Assembly (NCBI GenBank): GCA_021738045.1
Contig: JAIPCU010000008.1
Span: 1-43,111, forward strand
Direction of reading: 5' to 3'
DNA length: 43,111 nucleotides
Source of the DNA: Candidatus Methylopumilus sp.
GTDB taxonomy: Bacteria; Pseudomonadota; Gammaproteobacteria; Burkholderiales; Burkholderiaceae_B
Below, one piece after another: positions 10,457 through 18,633 of the stretch. The notes beneath the pieces are model-generated. The model ran no database searches. It saw only the letters and a program-made list of their open reading frames with translations, and had not been told where the DNA came from. The translations under genes were made by a program, and so were the position numbers. Every line of letters begins with the position of its first letter. Position 1 is the stretch's first letter.

Positions 10457-11557
10457 CTACCGCAGACACATAAAGCTGCGATATTCGCCCGATTGATGGT
10501 CTTGAAAGCCCCAGGCAGCAAGCAGCATCGGCGAAAACCCCGCAGGGCAATTACATTCGCCAGTTTTGGGATTTACCAGACTCACGCCACCCAAATTCCA
10601 GGGCAAAAACTCTGCCAGATGTCGATTACCGTGGCAAGAACGCCAACTATGTGTCAAAAATACACCACCGAAACTAGCGCCCGAAAGCTGCCAGCGTCCC
10701 TGATGGCATGACAAGAGATTGCCATCCACACCTCGAGCAATCAACCCCGGCGCTTCACACGCGTGGCCCTCGACCGCCAGCGCACCGACCTGCAGATACT
10801 CGCCGGCCGAGATCCTAGAACCAGCACGCATTGAAGCACCCGCCACGACATCTGCTGGCGTGCTGATCTCTTGAGCCACCTCAAGCTTTCCCTTGAGCAC
10901 GGTATCGCGCAGGTCTTGCTGCCGAACAAAATGGGCATACTGCGTCGAGTCGTAGAAGCTCAGGGCTGCAATCGTACCGATTGGTAAGGGTGCCAGTTCA
11001 GCGCTTGGGGGGTTTGGCCGATCAACAACTGAACCCTTGATACGCTGGGGCAAAAATGGATGAACCGAGGCCCCCTGCCCTTCGAGAGCTGTCAACAGTT
11101 TTCCGAGCCGGTTGGTGTCATTGGCCTGGCGCAGTTGCCCTGCACCGGGTTGCGCCCAGACCAAGGCTTCAATTTTGCAGCCTCTTGTCAGGCATGCCCC
11201 TTGAGGCGTAAACACGCGCACCCGCGCCTCGTACCCTAAGGCAGGTCTGCTCGGAAAGCCTGCTGACAAGTGCCCCGCCGCAATCAACTCTGCAATCGTG
11301 GGATGCCAGATATCGCGATAGCCTGACCCCCCGGGCTCGTCCTGCACAATCCCCACCAGCAGATCCGCCTGACGCACAAGCATCTGATCAACCGCTTTTT
11401 TAAGTGTCAGCAGCCACGTTCCGGTGGACTGCGCTGCCGCATCCTCTGCCTGTTGCATCCAAAATGACCCGCCCCATAGTGCGAGCAACGAAGCGAGCGC
11501 CATGGCGATAATCAGTTCGAGTAAGGCAAAACCGCCTTCACGCTTGGCGTCGCTCAT
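10457..11557 (-). CDS. pilV: PilV-like minor pilin / type IVb pilus tip protein
   Basis: 366 aa from ATG 11557, 2 bp after pilS; the track's longer start lies inside pilS. A short basic leader, MSDAKREGG, precedes FALLELIIAMALASLLALWGG. This is a prepilin peptidase site (G|F) with Glu at +5 and a hydrophobic helix that serves as membrane anchor and polymerisation helix. The long cysteine-containing ectodomain ends NCPAGFSPMLLAAWGFQDHQ, similar in style to R64 PilV tip adhesins. In R64 the PilV C-terminus is switched by a shufflon; here there is one fixed C-terminus and no recombinase or sfx-like repeats. It is the last gene of the operon. It could be called a generic minor pilin, but size and position favour PilV. 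Confidence 0.85.
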   Translation of the reverse strand: MSDAKREGGFALLELIIAMALASLLALWGGSFWMQQAEDAAAQSTGTWLLTLKKAVDQMLVRQADLLVGIVQDEPGGSGYRDIWHPTIAELIAAGHLSAGFPSRPALGYEARVRVFTPQGACLTRGCKIEALVWAQPGAGQLRQANDTNRLGKLLTALEGQGASVHPFLPQRIKGSVVDRPNPPSAELAPLPIGTIAALSFYDSTQYAHFVRQQDLRDTVLKGKLEVAQEISTPADVVAGASMRAGSRISAGEYLQVGALAVEGHACEAPGLIARGVDGNLLSCHQGRWQLSGASFGGVFLTHSWRSCHGNRHLAEFLPWNLGGVSLVNPKTGECNCPAGFSPMLLAAWGFQDHQSGEYRSFMCLR

Positions 11558-11559
11558 GG

Positions 11560-12237
11560 CTAGCGTATCGTAAAGACAAACGTGTTGCGATCGCCGCTGA
11601 CACACTGTGCATCAGCCAGCACTGGGTTGTAGGGCATATTTGGTTCGGTCAAGGTGTTCTTCACCATCATCGGACCGCTGGCCCCAGCAATCGTCACCAC
11701 CTCGGCCAAGCGTTGCAAAATCGAGGCGAGTGCAGGGCAAGCGGCCTGATTGACGTCATTTAATGTCAGAGAAAAAGCCGATCCACTCGATCCTCCGGCC
11801 ACAGCTTGCGGCTCGACAGAGATCACCCCGCGTCCAGAATGCCCCGTACCACCCAAACCATGCGCAACACTTGCGCGAGGCCCGAAGCCCGTCACCGACA
11901 CCACGCTCGAAGAGCGCAACGCGTTGGCTAAAGCACCGCTATCTAGCCCAAGATACGGGCTTGCGCCAAAACCGTTGGTATTCGCTTTCATGCGTGCAAC
12001 AAAGCGCTGCATCTCTTCGGCGACGCGCGGCACTTTGTTTTCAATCACGTAACCTTGAATCGCCGGAATCCCGATAATTGCGATCAACATCATTAACGTG
12101 GTCACAATTGAAATCTCAATCAACGAAAATCCTCGTTGTGCAGAAAATCGTCGCGCGCGTTGCTCGGGCAAAGACAAAGGTGTTGGCAGCAAACTAACGA
12201 TCAAATCGTCGGCGCGCCTCAAAAGAGGTGTATTCAT
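11560..12237 (-). CDS. pilS: PilS-like major type IVb prepilin
   Basis: 225 aa from ATG 12237. That start has a CGGAG Shine-Dalgarno 8 nt upstream; the track's TTG at 12279 does not. A long leader of about 36 residues ends AQRG, followed by FSLIEISIVTTLMMLIAIIG. Processing after Gly36 leaves N-terminal Phe with Glu+5. The long leader is characteristic of type IVb pilins (R64 PilS, BfpA, TcpA) rather than type IVa. The globular part is Gly/Ala/Ser-rich and has two cysteines (AACPALAS and DAQCVSGD) that could form the C-terminal disulfide loop. A 60-bp duplicated sequence separates it from pilR. No prepilin peptidase is encoded nearby. Confidence 0.9.
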   Translation of the reverse strand: MNTPLLRRADDLIVSLLPTPLSLPEQRARRFSAQRGFSLIEISIVTTLMMLIAIIGIPAIQGYVIENKVPRVAEEMQRFVARMKANTNGFGASPYLGLDSGALANALRSSSVVSVTGFGPRASVAHGLGGTGHSGRGVISVEPQAVAGGSSGSAFSLTLNDVNQAACPALASILQRLAEVVTIAGASGPMMVKNTLTEPNMPYNPVLADAQCVSGDRNTFVFTIR

Positions 12238-12270
12238 CGCAGAAACTCCGAAATTAAACAGATTAAATAG

Positions 12271-12390
12271 ATCAAACAAGAATCATCAATGGCCGCGATG
12301 CAAACTCAAAGACCGCCTGAGGTTGAAGCGGTCAAACAAGAATCATCAGCGCGCGTAATACAAACTCAAAGCCTGTCTGAGTTCGTCAAA
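12271..12390. repeat. 60-bp tandem duplication spanning the pilR 3' end and the pilR-pilS spacer
   Basis: Two adjacent 60-bp blocks, 12271-12330 and 12331-12390, align without gaps. They share TCAAACAAGAATCATCA at the left and a perfect CAAACTCAAA in the middle; I count about 42 of 60 matches. The right block contains the last 15 codons and stop of pilR, and the left block is a decayed non-coding copy. Each copy gives TGATGATTCTTGTTTGA on the transcribed strand. Confidence 0.85.
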
Positions 12391-13476
12391 CACACGAAAA
12401 TGCCAAAACGCGATCGCGAACACCACCACAACCGCCGAGAGCAGTAACAGCCAACGCAGGGTCATCGCCTGCCTTTGCAAGCGCTGCACGGTGTGCACCG
12501 CTAATCGATGTTTGGTTCGTTGCAGGCCTTCATCAAGCCCCAGCGTATGCACCATATCGGTGAAGTACCACCATGTTTCACGATCAATTAAGCCGGTATT
12601 CAGCGCCTCGATCGCCAAGGCGCCGGTATCAATACGCATCAGCATTTTTTCGAGATGATGATTGAGCCAGGGCAGAGCGCCGCGCTGCTGAATCAAAAGT
12701 GCTTCGCGCAAACGCGCACCGGTATTACTTCGGGGCTTGAGCAACACCGCCAACAGCGACAAAAATCTGACTGCTTGCACCACTCGATACAAGCGCCAAA
12801 TACCCCATTGATCGGCGAAGCTGCGAGCCGCACCGCACCAGTGGCGCAACGACCAAACAGCCGTTGTCACACCACCTACAGACAAAAACAACAATAAGGG
12901 CCACAAGAGCTTTAACCACTCAGAGGTGGCAAACAGTGCCCGCGACCAAGACTGATAGAGCTCGGGTGGCACCTCAGAAAACACACGTGCTAAATGGTCG
13001 GCAGTCAACACGGGAATCGAAAATATCGCGCAAATAGCCACCACGATGCCAACCAAACCGACCCATACCGTTTGAATAAACGCCTGACTCGCTGCGTCAG
13101 TGGTTCGCACGACTGCCGCTAGCTGCCGCAACGTCTGCGTCAAGGCGCCCGAGCCGGCATATTGGGCAGCCTGTACGGCCACTAGATCTTCTGTTGGTAA
13201 CGAGCCAAACCAGGTGGTAAACAGATCGCCGCCACTTTTAGGAAACTGCTGTGCCCAATGACGCGACAGAATGCCCCGCGCGCCGAGACCGTGATAGCGC
13301 TGAGCGTCATCTTCAAAAATACTCAGCAGCGTTTTGGCTCCTGAGGTCATTGCGATCATCTCAGCGAGGTAATCATAATAATCGGCGCGCAACGAACGAA
13401 ACTGATTCGCTGCAACACGTACACGCCAGTCTGAGAATTGCGTCACCCGACAATACTCTTGCAATCTAAACAGCAT
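12346..13476 (-). CDS. pilR: PilR-like type IVb pilus inner-membrane platform protein (T2SS-F family)
   Basis: 376 aa from ATG 13476, one base after the pilQ stop; the track's longer version would overlap pilQ by nearly 190 bp and is rejected. It shows the GspF/PilC-type pattern: soluble alpha-helical stretches around hydrophobic segments. The segments are VWVGLVGIVVAICAIFSIPV, LLWPLLLFLSVGGVTTAVW and, near the C-terminus, LLLLSAVVVVFAIAFWHF. GspF-family repeat features include the segment ending LIDRETWWYFTDMV. This platform couples the ATPase to pilin insertion. Its 3' end is part of the 60-bp duplication. Confidence 0.85.
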   Translation of the reverse strand: MLFRLQEYCRVTQFSDWRVRVAANQFRSLRADYYDYLAEMIAMTSGAKTLLSIFEDDAQRYHGLGARGILSRHWAQQFPKSGGDLFTTWFGSLPTEDLVAVQAAQYAGSGALTQTLRQLAAVVRTTDAASQAFIQTVWVGLVGIVVAICAIFSIPVLTADHLARVFSEVPPELYQSWSRALFATSEWLKLLWPLLLFLSVGGVTTAVWSLRHWCGAARSFADQWGIWRLYRVVQAVRFLSLLAVLLKPRSNTGARLREALLIQQRGALPWLNHHLEKMLMRIDTGALAIEALNTGLIDRETWWYFTDMVHTLGLDEGLQRTKHRLAVHTVQRLQRQAMTLRWLLLLSAVVVVFAIAFWHFRVFDELRQALSLYYAR

Positions 13477-13477
13477 C

Positions 13478-15217
13478 TTACGCACGCATCCCCCGCTGCG
13501 ATACCGTCGTATCCAAGCCGCCAAAACGTGCCTGTACATCGCGCGGATCCAACATGCCTTGTGCCATTTTGTACATCGCAATTTGCCGAGCCGATTGACG
13601 TTGCGGCTCGCGGGCAATGAGCGCCTGCTGATTTCTTTGGGTAAACCAGCGATACAGACCGACACCGTCTTGTTTCTTCACGCCATCAAGAAACTCTGGC
13701 TCACGTAGCGGCTCAATCATTTCGGCGACAACCGTACGCCCTGCCGTACCGCGCAAACTCGCAATTGAATGAGCACACGCTGAGCAGGCTTGGTCATTGC
13801 GAAATCTCAGAGCGCTGCGCGACACCCCGAAGTTTGCCTCGATGCTGTTGACCCAACCTTCTAGCCGGCTGTGACTACCCGCTTGAGTCGCAACGCCGCG
13901 CCACTGTGGTTGCTGCCGCGCCTGCTCAATGGTCAGCGAGCAACTGGAGCACAGTTTGACCATCAGCGCCTGAAATACCAACAGCTTGAGCACGCCTGGT
14001 GTCGCTAACAAATCTCGGGCAACACCAATAAAGCTTGACGCTAACCGATCGGGTATCAAGAGCGCCGACCCCGCGTGCACTGTTGTGTAAAGATTCACGC
14101 CGCACGCGGCCAAATCCATAAAAGCGCGGCCCGTCGTGTGATCCCTGATTTCTCCGATCAGCAAATCGTTCATGGCCGAGCGTTTGATCGCTTTGAGCTT
14201 GGCATCAAAAGCGTGTTCGTCTTCTTCTGAAAAACTTCTGCAGACAGTATTTTGCAAGGCATTAGGGATCAAGTACTCGGCCGGATCCTCAAGGGTAATG
14301 ACCTTGCGCTCAGCAGCAATCGCACGCATCAGCGTTGCAATCGTGGTGGATTTTCCGCAACCCACGGTACCGGCCAACACAACAGCCCCACCGTCGGTCA
14401 GCTCAAGCCTTTCAAACAGTGCAATCTGCTCGGGCAAGTAGCCTAGCGCCTGAAGATCTGGGGTCAGCTTGGACTCGTCCATCACTAACAGACGCAGACA
14501 TACCGAAGGGCCCACATCGGTCGCGAGCGAGGCCCACCGAAGCAGCAGCCTTTGACCATCGACGGTGCGACTCAAGCGCCCTTGTTGCTCGATCATCGGA
14601 TCAAACACGGCACCGTTACCACCTTCAACATCCATCCACGCCACTGCGAGCATGTCGAGCACGGTTGACGTGGGCAGGTTAGAGAACTCGGGCGGCGACA
14701 CGTAGCGGCCTGCCAACGTGAAGAAAACTGGTGACGAATAGCGATTACGGTTAACGTTAAAGTGTATGTCGCTTGCCTGACGTACGACTCCCCAGCGCAA
14801 GACGGCATCAAAAGCCGCCGAAAGCGCACCCTGTTGGGTCTGTCGGTCTGTGTGAACACTAGAGGTTGCTGCGTGATGTTCATCTGCAGACTTATCAATC
14901 GCGAGCAACAGTGCCGGGGGCAACACGAAAAGCTGCGGTTCGTTCAAACGCAACCCTCGACGTCTGAGCAAGTCAAGCACTGCGCGGGTCTGATCGTCGT
15001 AGCAATACTCGGGCAGGGTAAACACACCAGCACTACCATCCGAAAAACATACTGGGCACACCCGACCTTGTAAGCCGAGCACAGCAAGCTCATGCGCCAG
15101 TGAACGCACAAAAGCCGGCGATAACTGCATCAAGGCTTCGCGTGTGGGGATCGCAACATACGCTGGTGCGTGAGTTGCGATTTCAGTTTGTGTTCGATTG
15201 ACGAATCGATTGAGCAT
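13478..15217 (-). CDS. pilQ: PilQ-like type IVb pilus assembly ATPase (GspE/VirB11 superfamily)
   Basis: 579 aa. Motifs in order are Walker A GTVGCGKSTT, Asp box VITLEDPAEY, Walker B LLIGEIRD and His box TTVHAGSALLIPDRL. Cysteine pairs follow (LCSSC and CSACAHS, with CPVC near the N-terminus), resembling the zinc-binding C-terminal element of secretion ATPases. It powers pilus assembly at the cytoplasmic face together with PilR. No second ATPase for retraction is in the cluster, as in R64 and other type IVb systems. The name follows the R64 scheme, where PilQ is the ATPase; in type IVa nomenclature PilQ is the secretin. Confidence 0.92.
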   Translation of the reverse strand: MLNRFVNRTQTEIATHAPAYVAIPTREALMQLSPAFVRSLAHELAVLGLQGRVCPVCFSDGSAGVFTLPEYCYDDQTRAVLDLLRRRGLRLNEPQLFVLPPALLLAIDKSADEHHAATSSVHTDRQTQQGALSAAFDAVLRWGVVRQASDIHFNVNRNRYSSPVFFTLAGRYVSPPEFSNLPTSTVLDMLAVAWMDVEGGNGAVFDPMIEQQGRLSRTVDGQRLLLRWASLATDVGPSVCLRLLVMDESKLTPDLQALGYLPEQIALFERLELTDGGAVVLAGTVGCGKSTTIATLMRAIAAERKVITLEDPAEYLIPNALQNTVCRSFSEEDEHAFDAKLKAIKRSAMNDLLIGEIRDHTTGRAFMDLAACGVNLYTTVHAGSALLIPDRLASSFIGVARDLLATPGVLKLLVFQALMVKLCSSCSLTIEQARQQPQWRGVATQAGSHSRLEGWVNSIEANFGVSRSALRFRNDQACSACAHSIASLRGTAGRTVVAEMIEPLREPEFLDGVKKQDGVGLYRWFTQRNQQALIAREPQRQSARQIAMYKMAQGMLDPRDVQARFGGLDTTVSQRGMRA

Positions 15218-15265
15218 CGTAAAAAAATCCTCTGGCAGTCACGTCAGCGCTACAGTGGCTTTCAT

Positions 15266-15715
15266 TTAAGGGCCTTTGCGCAAACAGATGACTTGCGCTT
15301 GACCGGATTTTTTTAAATACACGCAAGGCGGCAAAATTCGTTCAAGTCTGTATTGCAACGATGACCCCCATACGGGCCGAGCTCGCGAATGCTTAAAGAC
15401 ATGGGGCTCTGAATCTAAGAGCACCTCGGCGGTCAAGAGTTTGCCGACGCCGTAAATGGCTAAAACCTGATTACTCTCAGGGCGAACAACGTCTGCACCC
15501 AAGCCTGCTTGAGTGTGCTGTGTGATCCCGAAAATATTTTTTCTGGCGGCCAATAAGGCAGCTTGCGAGTCAAGCCGCAGCAACTCGTCAATCGTCGATT
15601 GCTGCGTGGCCTGTTCGCGCGCCAAGGCTGCAGCGCCATTGAATAACACTGCCATGGTGGCAACACATAAAAAGCGCCCAAGACGGCTCACAGACTTATT
15701 ATGGGAGGTGTTCAA
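15266..15715 (-). CDS. pilP: PilP-like type IVb pilus biogenesis protein
   Basis: 149 aa. The start is TTG 15715, which has a strong GGAG six bases upstream and overlaps the pilO 3' end by 17 bp; a GTG eight codons in is the alternative. A signal-peptide-like N-terminus, RLGRFLCVATMAVLFNGAAALA, is followed by EQATQQSTIDELLRLDSQAALLAARKNIFG. The periplasmic domain contains VLAIYGVGKLLTAEVLLDSE and two cysteines, PPCVYL and VICLRKG. This layout (helical segment, then a small beta domain) matches R64 PilP, thought to link the inner membrane assembly to the secretin. Assignment rests on these features and on order; similarity to type IVa PilP is remote. Confidence 0.8.
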   Translation of the reverse strand: MNTSHNKSVSRLGRFLCVATMAVLFNGAAALAREQATQQSTIDELLRLDSQAALLAARKNIFGITQHTQAGLGADVVRPESNQVLAIYGVGKLLTAEVLLDSEPHVFKHSRARPVWGSSLQYRLERILPPCVYLKKSGQAQVICLRKGP

Positions 15716-17021
15716 ACAGGTCTCCGATCAGTTGTACAACTAGGGCACTGCGCGTCAGTTCTTGCCCTGAAATATTGCCGACCTCAAGCGTCGCACTGCG
15801 CCAGCGGACCGGTGCAGTCAACTCTTGCAACGCAGTCATTGCGCGCAGCGGCCCTTTTAAGGCGAGCGAACGTTGGTGCCAATTTGGCAAACTGACAGGC
15901 CGTTCAAGTACACGACCTTGCGAATCGACTGGTGCATTCATTGGCAGCTTAGCGGCAAGCCCAACTTGAATATGTTCAAACAAGGGACTCAACCGCTGCA
16001 AGCTCGTCATCCAATCAACGCGCAAAGGTTCTTGAGAAAAATCGAATGACTGCCCAGCTTGCAGCAAACTCCAAGTCAGCGTGGCGCGATCAAGCGCCAC
16101 GGCGTGAAACTCCCAGTCACCTGGCTTGACGGCGACAAGATGCTGATTTAATGCAAAGCGATGCTGACGACGATAATGTGCCGCACACGACCAATCGCTT
16201 AACACTGGCTCGCACTGCACTCGCAAGAGTTGCCAGCCTGCAGGATCAAACGGAACGCGACGCCAAGCTGTCATCACTCGCATCAGATCTGCAAAACCGT
16301 GCACCGGATGTTGCTGGGCGTACTGTCCCATCGTATCGAGCCAGCGCTGACTGGGGTGCGCCTGAGTGACGGCCGTGCCCTCTTCGGAGCTTTGCTCAAC
16401 CAATCGGACCCAAAGACCCGTCGCCACAATGAGCGCCAGTGCTGCAACACGAGACTTGCCCCCCAGCCGCGCTGCCTGATACGCAGACACTCGCGCTTGC
16501 TCTGAGCACTTATCATTGAGCCAGACTGGCAGTTGCGCTGAACTTGCGACGAGCTCTTCGTACACCACCAAATTTGGAAAGCGCAAGCGGATGGTACTAA
16601 GAGCGTCAAGGGCAGCTTGGGAATCTACAAACCACCGGTCTGTTGCGGATATGATCGAACCCGAGTGCGACGCCACCATCCAGCAACCGCCCTCTTCAAA
16701 ACGCACAAGGCAGGCGACTGCCGAACTGGGGTACGCGACAGAAAATAGCGCGGCTGCCGAATAGATTCCGCAAGACTGCGCAAAGTATTGCCGTTCGAGC
16801 TGAACGGACCCAACGGTCATCGCGGGTGCGCCAATCAGCACATAGTGTGTGGCACGTACAAGGCGTGCCTGCTTTCTTGCCAGTTTTAAGGGTTGGCCGC
16901 CCACCACTGCAGTCCAATCCATACCAAAGATCACCGGTTGACCAAAGGCATTACGCACAACGACTGTTTTTGCAAGGGGTTTGACTCGAGGCGTTGACGA
17001 GTGTTCAGTCGAGGCATTCAC
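15699..17021 (-). CDS. pilO: PilO-like type IVb pilus biogenesis protein
   Basis: 440 aa from GTG 17021. That start follows the pilN stop by one base and has AGAGGG about 8 nt upstream; the track's TTG at 17057 lies inside pilN without a better ribosome site. The N-terminal half (about 170 residues) is cytoplasmic and contains the PilO-type WTAVVGG segment. A single hydrophobic helix, VAALALIVATGLWVRLV, precedes a periplasmic half with short cysteine-containing loops (VQCEPVLSDWSCAAHY). This bitopic topology is that of R64 PilO, an accessory inner membrane protein. Identification is from order, size and topology. Confidence 0.8.
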   Translation of the reverse strand: MNASTEHSSTPRVKPLAKTVVVRNAFGQPVIFGMDWTAVVGGQPLKLARKQARLVRATHYVLIGAPAMTVGSVQLERQYFAQSCGIYSAAALFSVAYPSSAVACLVRFEEGGCWMVASHSGSIISATDRWFVDSQAALDALSTIRLRFPNLVVYEELVASSAQLPVWLNDKCSEQARVSAYQAARLGGKSRVAALALIVATGLWVRLVEQSSEEGTAVTQAHPSQRWLDTMGQYAQQHPVHGFADLMRVMTAWRRVPFDPAGWQLLRVQCEPVLSDWSCAAHYRRQHRFALNQHLVAVKPGDWEFHAVALDRATLTWSLLQAGQSFDFSQEPLRVDWMTSLQRLSPLFEHIQVGLAAKLPMNAPVDSQGRVLERPVSLPNWHQRSLALKGPLRAMTALQELTAPVRWRSATLEVGNISGQELTRSALVVQLIGDLFEHLP

Positions 17022-17022
17022 G

Positions 17023-18633
17023 TTAAAAACCCTCTTCAACTTGAGCCGTAATAACAATTAAGGTAATCGTCTTGCTGTGTTTGGCGCGATCGCTTCCACC
17101 GAAGACGATTGGCGCATCTGCACTTAAACGTGCGCGGTCTGCTTCGCCTTGCCGTTGCTCAAAACCAGACACCAACATGGGTTGCCCAGGTCGCAGTGCA
17201 ACTTGTTGCACAGTGCCATTACCGTCGATGGTGATTTGTTGAATCTGCATGCGACTGTTTGGCTCGCCAATCGTCAGCGTTTTAAGTGGTTGCGCAACCG
17301 TGTTGTCATAGGCAAGCGACAGTAGAATCTGCCCATCATCTTGGGCATCTGGCACAAGCGTCAAAAACGACCCAACGGTTTCTTCTTTTTGACTCACCGA
17401 CATCGAGGGCAGGCCACTGCCTGCACCGGGTACGCCCGACGCACTGCCCCCAGACGTTTTGACTTGATCGATGTACGAAAAAGTTGTTCGAATAGCGTGG
17501 GTCACTGGGCGTCTGTTGAGCGTAAGCACCGGCATCGACACATGACGTACGACGGTCCCGTACTTGGCCAAGGCACTCACGATGAGCTTGGAAGATTGCA
17601 TGGGGCCGTGAGCCGCGTCTAGTGCGGCGCGGGCCACGCCAACGCCCGCACCCGCAACAGGGGCAGACAAGGCCACGGCCAAGTTGCCTTGCGTAAACAA
17701 CGTATCCCAATCGAGACCGAACTCTAGATCTTCGTGCGTTTGCACAGAGATCTCTTCGAAAATTAAACGGACACGACGCGTTAACGTGCGGTTTTCGCGC
17801 TCGATGAAGCGACTGACGGCCTGCAGTACCTCGGGGGTATCGGTCACAATCAACGAGCTCAACGCGCCGGGTTGCGCGGCGACGACACCCGCACGCGATA
17901 ACAACGGTTCGAGGCGGAACTTGATTGCCTCAAGCGCATGTTGCTCGGTGCTCTTGAGCGACGTGCTCGAGGTACTGTCAAAGCCCCCTGCCTTGGCGCT
18001 GGCGCCCCGACCTAGACGTGCGTCAGCCTGAGCAGAAAGCGTCAGCGACCGCACATCAAACACTTGGGTCTGCGTTCGATAGAACTCGATTGCGCCATTG
18101 TAAAAACGCCAGCTTAGGTTTAAGCGCTTTGAAATTTGATCAAGAATCTTGGGCAGCGGTTGCGGGCCCATCTCGAGCAAGACTTGATGAGGCATCACCA
18201 CAACAGGTGTCATCGTGCCGACGCTGAGTCGAGGCAAGAAACTCTCGGCCGGCAGTAGTGCTTCAGGTTTAATTTGTACCGGCACACCAGTCGCTTGAGT
18301 GATTCTCTCGGCCAACAACACAAGGTCACTTTTGCCACCGCGATACAGCATGGTGGTGTTGACCTTGGCGCGCAGCGCTGCCGGCAGAGTGACCTCGCGC
18401 GACAGCGGGACAGCGCGACTCGCAAGCCAGGGCTTTTCGACCTGCTGAGCCTTGAGCTTCTGGGCTCGATTATTGGTACGAGCCTCAAAGGCTGACTGCG
18501 TACGCGCAATCGTCTGACGCGTCTGTGACGCCTCTGCATCGCGTTGCTTGAGGCGCTGCTGAAGGGCACAACCATTGAGCGTCATCGCGGTGAAGATGAC
18601 AGACAACGCAGTTGGGAGAAAATGCCTAGTCAT
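17023..18633 (-). CDS. pilN: PilN-like secretin lipoprotein of type IVb pilus
   Basis: 536 aa. The N-terminal lipoprotein signal ends LNGC, so Cys22 would be acylated. A periplasmic N0-like region follows (VVMPHQVLLEMGPQPLPKIL, LNLSWRFYNGAIEFY). Then comes an N-domain with SSLIVTDTPEVLQAVSRFIE and the secretin core EEISVQTHEDLEFGLDW through SVSQKEETVGSFLTLVP to a typical late strand, GQPMLVSGFEQRQ. It forms the outer membrane pore through which the pilus exits. It overlaps pilL by ATGA and abuts pilO, so all three are translationally coupled. Confidence 0.92.
   Translation of the reverse strand: MTRHFLPTALSVIFTAMTLNGCALQQRLKQRDAEASQTRQTIARTQSAFEARTNNRAQKLKAQQVEKPWLASRAVPLSREVTLPAALRAKVNTTMLYRGGKSDLVLLAERITQATGVPVQIKPEALLPAESFLPRLSVGTMTPVVVMPHQVLLEMGPQPLPKILDQISKRLNLSWRFYNGAIEFYRTQTQVFDVRSLTLSAQADARLGRGASAKAGGFDSTSSTSLKSTEQHALEAIKFRLEPLLSRAGVVAAQPGALSSLIVTDTPEVLQAVSRFIERENRTLTRRVRLIFEEISVQTHEDLEFGLDWDTLFTQGNLAVALSAPVAGAGVGVARAALDAAHGPMQSSKLIVSALAKYGTVVRHVSMPVLTLNRRPVTHAIRTTFSYIDQVKTSGGSASGVPGAGSGLPSMSVSQKEETVGSFLTLVPDAQDDGQILLSLAYDNTVAQPLKTLTIGEPNSRMQIQQITIDGNGTVQQVALRPGQPMLVSGFEQRQGEADRARLSADAPIVFGGSDRAKHSKTITLIVITAQVEEGF

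Noticed and set aside
12237-12279. Upstream TTG start for pilS (MFDLFNLF...)
   Set aside because: Lies in the duplicated spacer and lacks a ribosome site; ATG 12237 has a clear GGAG.
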